Positions 8,066-17,353 of a stretch of DNA of 64,000 bases are shown here, one piece after another; position 1 is the stretch's first letter, and every line of letters begins with the position of its first letter. The notes below the pieces were generated by a model. The model did not search any database and was not told where the DNA came from. It saw nothing but the letters and a program-made list of their open reading frames with translations. Origin of the DNA: Parvibaculum sp. (GTDB taxonomy: Bacteria > Pseudomonadota > Alphaproteobacteria > Parvibaculales > Parvibaculaceae). A program made the translations under genes and the position numbers. The DNA lies in assembly GCF_030651915.1 (NCBI RefSeq), contig NZ_JAUSBV010000005.1:1054001-1118000 (forward strand), read 5' to 3'.

Positions 8066-9442
8066 TCAGGCGCCGTAGCGGCGCTTCAGGAGGTCATAAA
8101 GCGCGTGGACGCCCTGTGCCTCACCACCAACGGGGCGGCCGGGCTTCGCCTTCGGGGTCCACCCATAGATGTCGAAATGAACGTGGGCGGCGGCACGCTC
8201 GACGAAGCGGCGCAGGAAGAGAGCGGCCGTGACGGATCCCGCGAAGGGCCCATCCGAAACATGGTTCACATCGGCGATCTTGCTGTCGAGCCAGCTGTCA
8301 TAGGGCCGCCAGAGCGGCATGCGCCACAAGGGGTCAGACATCGCCACCGCCGAAGTCTCGACCTCCGCCGCAAGCCCTTCATCGTCGGTATAAAAAGGCG
8401 GCAGGTCCGGTCCGAGCGCGGTTCGCGCCGCACCGGTCAGCGTTGCCATGTCGATGATGAGGTCGGGTGCCTCGCTGTCGGCTTCGGCCAGCGCGTCGGC
8501 CAGCACCAAGCGCCCCTCGGCGTCGGTATTGCCGATCTCGACAGTCATGCCCTTGCGGCTTTGCAGGACGTCGCCCGGCCGAAATGCGTTGCCGGAAACA
8601 CTGTTCTCGACGGCCGGTATGAGGATGCGGAGCCTGACGTCAAGGCCCGCTTCCATGACGAGTTGCGCCAGCGCCAGAACGCAAGCGGCGCCACCCATGT
8701 CCTTCTTCATCAGCAGCATGCCGCTTGAGGGCTTGAGGTCGAGACCGCCTGTGTCAAAGCAGACACCCTTGCCGACCAGCGTCACTCTCGGTGCGTCCGC
8801 CCTTCCCCAGCGCATATCGATCAGCCGCGGCGCTACGGCGGCGGCACGACCCACCGCGTGGATCATCGGATAGTTCGCATCGAGCAACGCATCGCCAAGA
8901 ACGACATCGAATGTCGCGCCATGAAGGCGAGCGATGCCTTCGGCCGCTGCGGCGAGCTCGTCCGGGCCCATATCGGCGGCCGGGGTGTTGATCAAATCGC
9001 GCGCCAGGAAGGTCGCGGCTGCAAGGCGACTCACCTCTTCGCCGTCGACACCGTCGGGCAGCACAAGGCGCGGCCAGTCGCGCTTGCCACCGCTGTAGCG
9101 CGTGAAGCGATACGTCCCGAGGGCAAATCCGAGTGCCGCCTTGGCGGTCGATCCGTGCAGGACGCCCGCCAGCCTGTAGTCGCCCTGGGGCACCGCCGCC
9201 GGCAGCGCGCCGACGAGAAACGGGTCGGAGCCGTCGCCAAGGCCGAGCAAGACACCGGCCAAGCCGCCTGAACCGTCCGGCAGCAGCAACACCTTCCCGG
9301 CCTCGCCCTTGAAGCCTGACGTCCCGACCCATGCCGCACCGGGGCCGGCATGACTGGCGCACCAGCTCTCCAATTCGCCGGCACGAATCTGCCAGACCGG
9401 CGTCGCCGCCCTGTCCTTGTCGGAGATGAATATGTCGAGCAC
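8066..9442 (-). CDS. M17 leucyl aminopeptidase family protein
   Basis: A cytosolic dizinc aminopeptidase of family M17 that removes N-terminal residues from peptides. It shows the metal-binding segments VGKGVCFDTGGLDLKP and KKDMGGAA and the signature NTDAEGRLVLADAL that supplies the Asp/Glu metal ligands. The N-terminal part (VLDIFISDKDRAATPVW...) is the short regulatory domain. The start is uncertain. GTG at 9442 (458 residues) is used because the next in-frame ATG (9565) would overlap the divergent GST start; a TTG at 9493 is another candidate. Downstream on the same strand are marR and nlpC. Confidence 0.88.
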   Translation of the reverse strand: MLDIFISDKDRAATPVWQIRAGELESWCASHAGPGAAWVGTSGFKGEAGKVLLLPDGSGGLAGVLLGLGDGSDPFLVGALPAAVPQGDYRLAGVLHGSTAKAALGFALGTYRFTRYSGGKRDWPRLVLPDGVDGEEVSRLAAATFLARDLINTPAADMGPDELAAAAEGIARLHGATFDVVLGDALLDANYPMIHAVGRAAAVAPRLIDMRWGRADAPRVTLVGKGVCFDTGGLDLKPSSGMLLMKKDMGGAACVLALAQLVMEAGLDVRLRILIPAVENSVSGNAFRPGDVLQSRKGMTVEIGNTDAEGRLVLADALAEADSEAPDLIIDMATLTGAARTALGPDLPPFYTDDEGLAAEVETSAVAMSDPLWRMPLWRPYDSWLDSKIADVNHVSDGPFAGSVTAALFLRRFVERAAAHVHFDIYGWTPKAKPGRPVGGEAQGVHALYDLLKRRYGA

Positions 9443-9563
9443 TGGCGGCCTGTTTACGTCGGTGGCGGGAAGGGCGTGATTTCGTGTCGCCAAAACCTTA
9501 TAGAGAGGCTGGACCGGCTGCAACGGCGAGGTCCCCTGGGAGCCTGGGCATTGGGAGAGGGAC

Positions 9564-10238
9564 ATGGCCGCGCCTGAATTCACACTCGTCATCGGCGACA
9601 AGAACTGGTCGAGCTGGAGCTTGCGGCCGTGGCTTCTGATGCGGCAAGCCGGCGTGCCGTTCGATGAAGTTCATGTCCGGCTTCGCCAACCGGATACCAA
9701 GGCCAACATCCTTGCCGTGTCGCCGACCGGGCTCGTACCGGCACTCAAATGGCGCGGCGAGACGATCGGCGACTCGCTTGCCATATGCGAAACCATTGCC
9801 GACCTTTTTCCGGAGCGTAAACTCTGGCCGCGCGACGCTCTGGTCCGTTCCGTGGCGCGCGCCGCTGCAGCGGAAATGCATGCCGGTTTCGGCGCGCTTC
9901 GCCGCGACATGCCGATGGCAGTCATCGAACGTCATCCGGGAGATGGGCATACCGGCGAGGCGCTTGCCGATGCGCGGCGGATTGTTCACCTGTGGCGTGA
10001 CCTGCGCGCACGCTTCGGACGGCAGATGTCAGGCGATCAGGGGTTTCTCTTCGGACATTTCACCGTTGCGGATGCCATGTATGCACCGGTGGTGACGCGA
10101 CTGCGCACCTATGGCGTCGATCTCGTGGCGCTTGGCGATGACGGGCCGGCAAGCGCCTACATGGACGCCGTCATGACACTGCCAGCCATGCGCGACTGGA
10201 TTTCCGGCGCGGAAACCGAAGAAAAGGCCAAAGCCTAG
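9564..10238 (+). CDS. glutathione S-transferase family protein
   Basis: A 224-residue two-domain GST. The N-terminal thioredoxin-like fold starts TLVIGDKNWSSWSLRPWL, where the Ser cluster (residues 16-19) is in the position of the glutathione-activating Ser of this class, and VSPTGLVPAL is the cis-Pro region. The C-terminal helical domain ends with FLFGHFTVADAMYAPVVTRL. GGGAGAGGGAC before the ATG is a good ribosome-binding site. It converges with the TAXI gene, overlapping by 4 nt at the 3' end. The substrate is unknown; conjugation of electrophiles with glutathione is the family function. Confidence 0.88.
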   Translation: MAAPEFTLVIGDKNWSSWSLRPWLLMRQAGVPFDEVHVRLRQPDTKANILAVSPTGLVPALKWRGETIGDSLAICETIADLFPERKLWPRDALVRSVARAAAAEMHAGFGALRRDMPMAVIERHPGDGHTGEALADARRIVHLWRDLRARFGRQMSGDQGFLFGHFTVADAMYAPVVTRLRTYGVDLVALGDDGPASAYMDAVMTLPAMRDWISGAETEEKAKA

Positions 10239-11380
10239 CCTGCGGGCTCTTTTTCGATATCGCCGTCGACAAGTCCCTGCTCGCGATAGTAGCGCGCGGC
10301 GCCATCGTGAAGCGGAACCGGCAGCGACATAATGGCCTGCGCGGCCTGCGCGCCCGGGTCGCCAGGCAAAAGGCCCGGCATGCCTGTACTGGAGAGAAAT
10401 ATTCTGTTGTTTTCGTGGAAAAGCGCGCCGGTGATGTCATGAACGAGGTCGGCATCGGCATTCTCATTGACCACCCAGATCATCGAAATACCCAACGTTT
10501 CTATCTCAGGGACAAAACGATAAAGGCCTTCCGGTATCGCAAGCGGCTGAAAATTGGCATTGGGGCCGGTCATCTTTGCGGCGCTCTCACCGTCGATTGG
10601 CACAATGTCGATCGCGCCGCGATCGGCGAGACTGCGAATAACCGGCGAAGGCAATGCATCAACCACAAAAAATGCATCGAGTTGACCCCGCAACATCAGA
10701 TCGATCGCCGTTGCCGTATCGTGTTCCCAGATATTGACTGTTCGGCGCCCGAGATCATGCGCCGCCAAAATCTGCAGCGCCGCCTCGTGCGTGCCGGAGC
10801 CTGGCAGACCGACAGAGACGCGCATCTCCCGCAGATCGGCCACACTGCCAATGTTGGCGCCACGGCTCGCCGCCAGATAGACCGCTTCCCGGTAGACACC
10901 GGCGATCGCCCGCAGATTACGAAAAGGCTTTTCGCCGCGGAATGGCGCCTCCGCGCGGGTGGCAAGGCCCAGAACCGGCGCAGCAACAATGGCTGAATCA
11001 AAATGTCCGGCACTGACTGCCCGCACATTGGCGACAGGGCCGGCCGATGACTTCACCACAGCCACAAGACCCGCAACACCGCAGGGAAGGCCGCGCTCGC
11101 AGCGCAGACTTCCCGGCGGGCGGCTGATCGCCGCGGCCAATCGCTCCCCAACCGCGAAATATTCTCCGCCGACGGCGCCGGTGCCGATCTGGAAAAAAGT
11201 GACCATATCCGGCTCATCATCGAGGCTAACAGGCGGGTTCCAGTAAAGGACCGTGGCAAAGGTTGCGACCAGCGAGAAGGCCAGCGCCAGCAAAAGCGGA
11301 CGGGCGGGCACCCGCGCCATCACGCCCGCCAAGGCGATGGCATTCTCGCGCATTTTCTCAATCGATTTCCGGATGTCCAT
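10235..11380 (-). CDS. TAXI family TRAP transporter solute-binding protein
   Basis: A 381-residue protein of the TAXI branch of TRAP-transporter binding proteins. A membrane segment (about residues 28-47) is followed by the family signature region FFQIGTGAVGGEYFAVGERLA (family consensus GTGGxYYPxG). The long basic cytosolic N-terminus and lack of a clear cleavage site suggest it stays membrane-anchored. No TRAP membrane subunit (DctM/DctQ-like fusion) is in the window, so its partner must lie elsewhere or be missing. The ligand is not predictable; dicarboxylates or amino acids are known for relatives. Confidence 0.85.
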   Translation of the reverse strand: MDIRKSIEKMRENAIALAGVMARVPARPLLLALAFSLVATFATVLYWNPPVSLDDEPDMVTFFQIGTGAVGGEYFAVGERLAAAISRPPGSLRCERGLPCGVAGLVAVVKSSAGPVANVRAVSAGHFDSAIVAAPVLGLATRAEAPFRGEKPFRNLRAIAGVYREAVYLAASRGANIGSVADLREMRVSVGLPGSGTHEAALQILAAHDLGRRTVNIWEHDTATAIDLMLRGQLDAFFVVDALPSPVIRSLADRGAIDIVPIDGESAAKMTGPNANFQPLAIPEGLYRFVPEIETLGISMIWVVNENADADLVHDITGALFHENNRIFLSSTGMPGLLPGDPGAQAAQAIMSLPVPLHDGAARYYREQGLVDGDIEKEPAG

Positions 11381-11434
11381 GGTTCATCCCGGCGCCGTTC
11401 AAGAGGCGCCAAATCCGCCAAATCGCTCGATTCT

Positions 11435-11469
11435 TATAATTAATCTTTTCTTGAGGGGTCTGTCTCAAG
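11435..11469 (+). promoter_or_regulatory. candidate promoter/operator region upstream of tadD
   Basis: TATAAT at 11435-11440 is an exact -10 consensus, without a convincing -35. It overlaps TTAA-N7-TTGA (11440-11454), one base off a CtrA box. A CTTGAG/CTCAAG inverted repeat follows (11450-11469). The segment lies between tadD and the divergent TAXI gene and could serve either. Confidence 0.35.
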
Positions 11470-11540
11470 ATCAAGGTTGAGCATGACCTGCCGCGTGCCG
11501 GTCCGCCACTTCATCCTGACCGAACCGGGACCCGAATACG

Positions 11541-12485
11541 ATGAAAAGCCTGGTCGATACCCCCCTTTCGCCCTGTCGCCGCCAGCACTGGCTGGCCGCC
11601 GCGACGCTCTGCTCAGCCATTGCGCTGACCGGATGTGCCAATACCGGCGTCAACGCCGACGGCGCGTCCCCGATGGCGCAGGCACAAAACCGGATCGACG
11701 AGCCCGCACTTCGTAATGCCGCCGTTGAATCCACCAAGACGCAAGATTATGTGGCCGCCGCCGCCTATTGGGGCACGCTTTACGAGCGCGACCCGGACCA
11801 AGCCAACGCGGCCGTCAACTATTCGCGGGCGTTGCGGCAAATCGGTTCGGTGGCGCAAGCCACCAGTGTGATGCAGCGAACGCATCTCAGCAACAGCGAG
11901 GACCCCGAAGTGCTTGCCGAATTCGGCAAAGCGCTGGCGGCCGGCGGCAGAGCCGACCAGGCAGCAGCCATGCTGAGCGAGGCCGCGCGCCTCTCCCCGA
12001 AAGACTGGTCTGTTCATTCGGCGCTCGGCGTCGCCCATGACCAGATGGGCCTCTATGAGAAAGCCCGGCAGCACTACAGCGACGCTCTGGCAATTTCGCC
12101 TGACAATCCTTCGGTGCTGACAAATCTGGGGCTTTCCTATGCGCTGAGCGGCAATCTCGATCAGGCCGAACAGACGCTGCGCCGGGCTGTCGCCGATTCG
12201 CGCGCCGATGCCCATGCGCGCCAGAACCTCGCTATCGTTGTCGGTCTGAAGGGCAATTTCGACGAAGCGGCGCGGCTCGCGCGTGCCGACCTTCCTGCCA
12301 ATGTCGCCGACGGCAACATCGCCTATCTGCGCGACATGCTTTCACAGCCCGCTCTCTGGCAGCAGATGAAGGAAATCGATGCGCCCGCCGGCGCCGCGTC
12401 GTCGCAAGAGCGGTCATCACGGGACGTGGCAGCGCCGGATCTCGTGTCGTCGATGCCGCCGGAGACGGGCACGTCGCTTCGCTGA
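11541..12485 (+). CDS. tadD: TadD-like TPR lipoprotein, pilus assembly
   Basis: A 314-residue lipoprotein. The signal sequence ends in the lipobox LTGC (Cys32). At least four tetratricopeptide repeats follow in the central part (for example GVAHDQMGLYEKARQHYSDAL and GLSYALSGNLDQAEQTLRRAV, about residues 165-230). TadD is an outer-membrane-associated pilotin-like factor of Flp pilus machines that helps the secretin assemble. It is transcribed towards tadC and ends at a shared hairpin terminator, so it is not in the main cpa operon. A low-complexity Ser/Pro tail closes the protein. Confidence 0.85.
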   Translation: MKSLVDTPLSPCRRQHWLAAATLCSAIALTGCANTGVNADGASPMAQAQNRIDEPALRNAAVESTKTQDYVAAAAYWGTLYERDPDQANAAVNYSRALRQIGSVAQATSVMQRTHLSNSEDPEVLAEFGKALAAGGRADQAAAMLSEAARLSPKDWSVHSALGVAHDQMGLYEKARQHYSDALAISPDNPSVLTNLGLSYALSGNLDQAEQTLRRAVADSRADAHARQNLAIVVGLKGNFDEAARLARADLPANVADGNIAYLRDMLSQPALWQQMKEIDAPAGAASSQERSSRDVAAPDLVSSMPPETGTSLR

Positions 12486-12510
12486 CGACCACCCCTCAGC
12501 CAGCCAGCAC

Positions 12511-12550
12511 AAAGGCGCTCGCTCCGATCGGGGCCAGCGCCTTTTTCTTT
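12511..12550 (+). terminator. rho-independent terminator after tadD
   Basis: The 9-bp stem AAAGGCGCT (12511-12519) / AGCGCCTTT (12536-12544) with a 16-nt loop runs into a T-rich tail (TTTTTC). It lies between convergent tadD and tadC and may also serve tadC on the other strand. Confidence 0.8.
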
Positions 12551-12578
12551 GTCGCGCGACGACCGGCATCGCCCGGCG

Positions 12579-13553
12579 TCATCCGCTTGTTGCCTTGATG
12601 ATAGCGGGGCCCAAGATGACCCCGAACAAGACAGGCAGAAAGAAGACGATCATCGGCACGGTGAGTTTGGGCGGCAGGCCCGCCGCCTTCTTCTCCGCTT
12701 CCGACATGCGCATGTCACGGTTTTCCTGCGCCATCACGCGCAGCGACTGCCCAAGCGGCGTGCCATAGCGTTCCGCCTGGATGAGACTCGTCGTCACCGC
12801 CTTGACGCCCGGAAGACCGGTGCGGGAGGCCAGGTTTTCATATGCCTGGCGCCGCTCCTGCAAATAGGAGAGTTCAGCCGTCGTGAGGCCCAGTTCTTCG
12901 GCAAGCTCCACCGATTGATCGCCGATCTCCGCCGCAACCTTCTGGAAGGCGGCTTCGATCGACATGCCCGACTCCACGCAAATCAACAACAGATCGAGCG
13001 CGTCGGGAAACGCCTTGCGAATGGAATCCTGCCGGCGCGCGATGATGTTCTCGACGAAGAGGCTTGGCAAATAGAACCCGACCAAGGCGGCGCCGCAGGC
13101 ACCGGCGAACCGCGCCATCGGCGGCAAGCCAAAATCATTCACGAAAGCCAGATAGAGCAATGTCAGCACGAACAGGACCGGCGGCATGACGAAGCGAAAG
13201 AAGACGAAGGTGTACATCGGCCCCGGTCCACGAAAGCCCGCCTGCCGAAGCTTTTCCTTTATCGCTGTGTTCTCCAGCACATTGCCGCGCGCGAACCGCT
13301 CAACGACCTCCTTGATGAATCCTTTGGACGTTTGTCGCAGGCGGGTCTTTTCCTGGGCAAGATTCTCGCGTGCCTTGGCGCGCATGGCCTCGCGCTCGGT
13401 CGAGACATACTTCATACGTGTGCCCAGCCGGTCTCCGGCGAGCATCGGCGCCGTCAATGTCAGAATTGTCGCGAATGCCGCCACCGCGGTGAGAAGCATC
13501 ACGATGTTCTCGACATTGAACATCTCCTGCACGGCATGAAAAACAGACAGCAT
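12579..13553 (-). CDS. tadC: TadC, type II secretion F-family inner-membrane pilus protein
   Basis: A 324-residue inner-membrane platform protein of the Flp pilus. It has the T2SSF (GspF) domain in its C-terminal half (about residues 165-290; LDLLLICVESGMSIEAAFQKVA) and hydrophobic segments near the N-terminus (IVMLLTAVAAFATILTL), in the middle and at the C-terminal end. The start at 13553 was chosen because AGGA sits 6 nt upstream and it lies just after the tadB stop; a longer frame would overlap tadB. With TadB it is the base on which the ATPase CpaF acts. Confidence 0.92.
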   Translation of the reverse strand: MLSVFHAVQEMFNVENIVMLLTAVAAFATILTLTAPMLAGDRLGTRMKYVSTEREAMRAKARENLAQEKTRLRQTSKGFIKEVVERFARGNVLENTAIKEKLRQAGFRGPGPMYTFVFFRFVMPPVLFVLTLLYLAFVNDFGLPPMARFAGACGAALVGFYLPSLFVENIIARRQDSIRKAFPDALDLLLICVESGMSIEAAFQKVAAEIGDQSVELAEELGLTTAELSYLQERRQAYENLASRTGLPGVKAVTTSLIQAERYGTPLGQSLRVMAQENRDMRMSEAEKKAAGLPPKLTVPMIVFFLPVLFGVILGPAIIKATSG

Positions 13554-13561
13554 TTCGCGTC

Positions 13562-14548
13562 CTAAAACTTGAAGTCGATCATTTTCCTCATCACGAGGAT
13601 TCCGGTTCCCATCCACATAAGCCCACCGACGATAATCATATTGCCGGCTGTCGTGGAGAAAAGAACACTCATGTAGTCAGGCGTCGTAATATAGATCAGC
13701 GCCATCACGCCGGGCGGCAGTGAGCCGATAATGCCGGCGGATGCCTTGGCCTCCTGCGACATAGCCTGAATTTTTCCACGCATCTTCTTGCGTTCACGCA
13801 ACACCTTGGAGAGATTTCCCAATGCTTCAGAAAGATTGCCGCCCGTCTTCTGCTGGATCGAAAGAACAATCTGGAAAAAGTTGACTTCAGCAAGCGGCAT
13901 CCGCTCGTAAATGCGAGCGAGACTCTGTTCCAGCGTCACGCCTACCTTCTGCCCTTCGACGATACCCTGAAATTCGGTTTTCACAGGCTCAGCCGCTTCC
14001 GTCGCAATCAATCGCAGGCAATCGTTGACGGGCAGCCCGGACTTGACACCGCGTACAATCACGTCGATCGCGTTGGCAAATTCCTCGATAAAGGCGTTCT
14101 GGCGACGTTTGACGAGATAGGAAAGCGTCCAGCGCGGCAGTCCAAAAGCGGCGGCGAACCCACCGAGCGCAGCAATGGGAAGCGACAGCCCGGAGAACGT
14201 CATCAGTCCCATTACAACAAGTCCGGCAACGACGCTGGAAATAAAAAATGTCCGCAAGGTGATATCGAGACCAGCGCGTTCGATCCGGGTCGTCAGGGGC
14301 ACCCTCTTCTTCTGCTCTTTTTGCTTTTCCTCAAGACCCTTCAAGGTCTCCTGCATCTGTTTGCGACGCTTTTCGCTGTTGTCGACGTCACCCTCGATGG
14401 CCTGCAGGCGTGCGCCTGTGCCGCGCGCGACACGCGCCACGCGCTTCTGAGACTCGGACTTTCCGCCGATCAAAAGAAAGCCAACCGCTGCAATGCAGAG
14501 TGCTGCGAGCAGTGCGATGCCGAGGATCATCAGCGTCGTCCGGTCCAT
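13562..14548 (-). CDS. tadB: TadB, type II secretion F-family inner-membrane pilus protein
   Basis: A 328-residue polytopic protein: an N-terminal helix (TTLMILGIALLAALCIAAVGFLL), a charged cytoplasmic linker rich in Lys/Glu/Gln (about residues 60-85, possibly coiled coil), a pair of central helices, and a GspF domain (NAIDVIVRGVKSGLPVNDCL). The ATG at 14548 is taken as the start because sequence further upstream overlaps cpaF. It is the partner of TadC in the inner-membrane platform and is read from the cpaF transcript. Confidence 0.92.
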   Translation of the reverse strand: MDRTTLMILGIALLAALCIAAVGFLLIGGKSESQKRVARVARGTGARLQAIEGDVDNSEKRRKQMQETLKGLEEKQKEQKKRVPLTTRIERAGLDITLRTFFISSVVAGLVVMGLMTFSGLSLPIAALGGFAAAFGLPRWTLSYLVKRRQNAFIEEFANAIDVIVRGVKSGLPVNDCLRLIATEAAEPVKTEFQGIVEGQKVGVTLEQSLARIYERMPLAEVNFFQIVLSIQQKTGGNLSEALGNLSKVLRERKKMRGKIQAMSQEAKASAGIIGSLPPGVMALIYITTPDYMSVLFSTTAGNMIIVGGLMWMGTGILVMRKMIDFKF

Positions 14549-14564
14549 GGCGGCCCGCCTCGCG

Positions 14565-16010
14565 CTAGCCCTGGGCGCGGTCGAGTGCCGCCGCCAGAGC
14601 GTGATGCTGGTTGTAGTATCGCGCGCGGTCCCAGAAAGAGGGCCGAGCGATGCCCGTCGACTTGTGCTTGCCGATAATGCGACCGGCTTCGTCTTCTCCC
14701 TCGATCTCGTAAACGAAGAGGTCCTGCGTAATAATGACGTCGCCTTCGGTGCCAAGCACTTCGGTGATATGCGTGATGCGGCGCGAGCCATCGCGGAGGC
14801 GGGCTGCCTGGATCACCACATCGATCGAGCCACAGATCATTTCGCGGATCGTCTTGGAAGGCAGCGCATAGCCGCCCATTGTGATCATGCTTTCAAGGCG
14901 CGACAGGGCCTCGCGCGGGCTATTGGCATGGAGCGTCCCCATTGAGCCGTCGTGACCGGTGTTCATCGCCTGCAGCAAATCGAAGGCTTCCGGTCCGCGA
15001 ACCTCGCCCACGATGATACGTTCGGGACGCATACGCAGACAGTTGCGCACCAGCTCCGTCATCGTCACCTGGCCCTGGCCTTCAAGATTGGGGGGGCGGG
15101 TTTCGAGGCGAACGACATGGGGTTGCTGGAGCTGAAGTTCGGCGGCGTCTTCGCAGGTGATAACGCGTTCGTCGGTGTCGATAAAGCCGGTGAGACAGTT
15201 CAGGAGCGTCGTCTTGCCCGAGCCCGTACCGCCGGATATCAAGACGTTGCAACGGATCTTTCCGATGATACCAAGGACCTCGGCACCCTCCTGCGAGATC
15301 GAACTGTACTGAACGAGATCGCTCATCATCAGCTTTTCGCGACGGAATTTGCGGATCGTCAAAGCCGGTCCGTCAATCGCCAGCGGCGGCACGATGACAT
15401 TGACGCGACTACCGTCGGGTAGGCGTGCATCGCAGATCGGGCTCGATTCGTCGACCCGTCGCCCGACCTGGCTGACGATGCGTTGGCAGATGTTCATCAA
15501 CTGACTGTTGTCGCGGAAGCGAACATTGGTCAGTTCGACCTTGCCATTCACTTCGATGAAGGTGCGCTCGCAGCCATTCACCATGATGTCGGCGATATCG
15601 TCGCGCGCCAGCAATGGTTCCAGTGGACCGTAACCGAGCACATCGTTGCAGATGTCCTGCAGGAGAGCTTCCTGCTCGGAGATCGACATAACGACATTCT
15701 TGATCGACAGGATTTCGTTGACGATGTCGCGAATTTCCTCACGCGCGCTCTCGGCGTCGAGCTGCGCGAGCTGCGTCAGGTCGATTGTATCGATCAGTGC
15801 GTTGAAGATCGTCGTCTTGATCTGGTAGTAGTTTTCGGAGCGATGATCCGATGCGCGCGCAGTCGGCTTCGTCGCCGGCTTGGCGGCTGGCTTCGGAGCA
15901 GGCGCCGGTCCGGCAGCGGGCGCTGCGGATGCCTCGACCCTCGACGCAGCCGGCGGCGCCGCCACAGGACTGCGCGGTACCGTTTGACCTTCGTTCCGCC
16001 TTCCAAACAC
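14565..16010 (-). CDS. cpaF: CpaF/TadA pilus assembly ATPase
   Basis: The 481-residue hexameric secretion ATPase that powers Flp pilus assembly. An Ala/Pro-rich N-terminal tail (residues 10-55) precedes the N-terminal domain and the GspE-type ATPase core. Walker A GGTGSGKT is at residues 260-267, with the Asp box ([12 protein letters not shown]), the atypical Walker B ([12 protein letters not shown]) and the His box ([11 protein letters not shown]). The start codon is GTG, supported by a GGAGGT ribosome-binding site about 9 nt upstream that overlaps the end of cpaE. It lies between cpaE and tadB in the operon. Confidence 0.96.
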   Translation of the reverse strand: MFGRRNEGQTVPRSPVAAPPAASRVEASAAPAAGPAPAPKPAAKPATKPTARASDHRSENYYQIKTTIFNALIDTIDLTQLAQLDAESAREEIRDIVNEILSIKNVVMSISEQEALLQDICNDVLGYGPLEPLLARDDIADIMVNGCERTFIEVNGKVELTNVRFRDNSQLMNICQRIVSQVGRRVDESSPICDARLPDGSRVNVIVPPLAIDGPALTIRKFRREKLMMSDLVQYSSISQEGAEVLGIIGKIRCNVLISGGTGSGKTTLLNCLTGFIDTDERVITCEDAAELQLQQPHVVRLETRPPNLEGQGQVTMTELVRNCLRMRPERIIVGEVRGPEAFDLLQAMNTGHDGSMGTLHANSPREALSRLESMITMGGYALPSKTIREMICGSIDVVIQAARLRDGSRRITHITEVLGTEGDVIITQDLFVYEIEGEDEAGRIIGKHKSTGIARPSFWDRARYYNQHHALAAALDRAQG

Positions 16011-16027
16011 GACCGACTACCTCCGCC

Positions 16028-17353
16028 TCATCCCTTGCGGGACAGAAAACTGAAAATCGAAGACGACTTGGCGGCCTTCAGAGCCCGGGCGTCGCGCCCA
16101 CAAAGCTGCCGCGCGAGGAAGCGAAGACCGTCGGCCGTCTTTCCTTTCGCATCGAGCTCCTCGATCATCTGGCCATTGTTGGCTGCGGTTCCGAAGAGAC
16201 CCGGATTGAAGGGCAGAACCAGCGTCGGCTCAGCGCCCACCGCTTCGGCGAAGTCCTTTACCGGGATCTCCGGACGCTTGGGCATGCCCACCTGGTTGAG
16301 AACGATATGGGCTGAATTGTCATTGGGGCGCGCGTGGCGGATCAGATCGAGCATGCTCTTTGCGTTGCGCAGGCTGGCGAGGTCCGGCGTTGCGGTGATG
16401 ACAATTTCGTCAGCCGACAAGAGTACCTTCTTCGTCCAAGGTGCCCACACATGCGGCAGGTCGACGATGACGCAGGGCACGCCCTCGCGGACGATATCGA
16501 GAACGCTCTCACACGAGTCTCCGTCCATCTCGAAATCGCGATCGAGAACGGCCGGCGCCGTAAAGAGGCTCAAGCGGTCGGTGCATTTGACGAGCAGACG
16601 ATCGAGCAAGACGTCGTCCAGGCGTTCCGGGGCGGTGAGCGCATCGGCAATCCCTTGAGCAGGGTCCTGGTTGAAGTCGAGACCGGCCGTACCGAACGGG
16701 AGATCGAAGTCGGCAATGACCACGTCCTCATCCATGCCGCTCGATATGCACCAGCCGATATTGTGCGCGATGGTGCTGGAACCGGTGCCGCCCTTGGCAC
16801 CGAGAAAGACAATCGTGCGACCAATCGGCGGCGCGTCGGGGTCGATATAGAGACGCGAGACCGCCTCGATGACACCCATCGGATGCAGCGGCGCGACGAG
16901 GTATTCATTGACACCCTGACGGATCATTTCGCGGTAAAGCGAAACGTCGTTCGTGTGACCGATCACAACAACCTTGGTTCCGGCGTCGCATACTTCCGCC
17001 AGTTCGCCGAGCTGAGCGAACAATTCGGGGCCAGCCGCACGTGCCTCGACCATGATGAGGTTAGGTGTCGGCGACTGACGGTACTGCTCCACAGCGGCGG
17101 GAATGCCGCCCATATGAACCGTCAGATGCGCCTTGGCAAGCCGGCGATCCTCACCGGCGCGCTGGATTGCGCTGCCCGACGACGGCTGCTCACAGAAGGC
17201 GTGGATGGTGATGCGGGGCACCGGCTTCATCACCTGCGACCCGTCGGCGTCGCCGGAGATCTGTGCGATTGAAGGCTGCGGAACATGCCGCGCCGGCGCG
17301 TCGGCCATCGGCGGCGCTTCGTCCATGTTTTCCTTTTGCGCGGCGTTTTTCAT
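16028..17353 (-). CDS. cpaE: CpaE, MinD/ParA-like pilus localisation ATPase
   Basis: A 441-residue protein with an N-terminal receiver-like domain (about residues 45-170, lacking the full phospho-acceptor pattern) and a ParA/MinD-type ATPase domain. The deviant Walker A is GAKGGTGSST at about residues 185-194, followed by VVIADFDLPFGTAGLDF. In Caulobacter CpaE places the pilus machine at the pole; that role is transferred by homology. Its start overlaps the cpaD stop (ATGA). Low-complexity Ser residues end the protein. Confidence 0.94.
   Translation of the reverse strand: MKNAAQKENMDEAPPMADAPARHVPQPSIAQISGDADGSQVMKPVPRITIHAFCEQPSSGSAIQRAGEDRRLAKAHLTVHMGGIPAAVEQYRQSPTPNLIMVEARAAGPELFAQLGELAEVCDAGTKVVVIGHTNDVSLYREMIRQGVNEYLVAPLHPMGVIEAVSRLYIDPDAPPIGRTIVFLGAKGGTGSSTIAHNIGWCISSGMDEDVVIADFDLPFGTAGLDFNQDPAQGIADALTAPERLDDVLLDRLLVKCTDRLSLFTAPAVLDRDFEMDGDSCESVLDIVREGVPCVIVDLPHVWAPWTKKVLLSADEIVITATPDLASLRNAKSMLDLIRHARPNDNSAHIVLNQVGMPKRPEIPVKDFAEAVGAEPTLVLPFNPGLFGTAANNGQMIEELDAKGKTADGLRFLARQLCGRDARALKAAKSSSIFSFLSRKG

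Noticed and set aside
15483-16658. Open frame opposite cpaF and cpaE
   Set aside because: Covered by two conserved tad genes; no domain or ribosome-binding site supports it.
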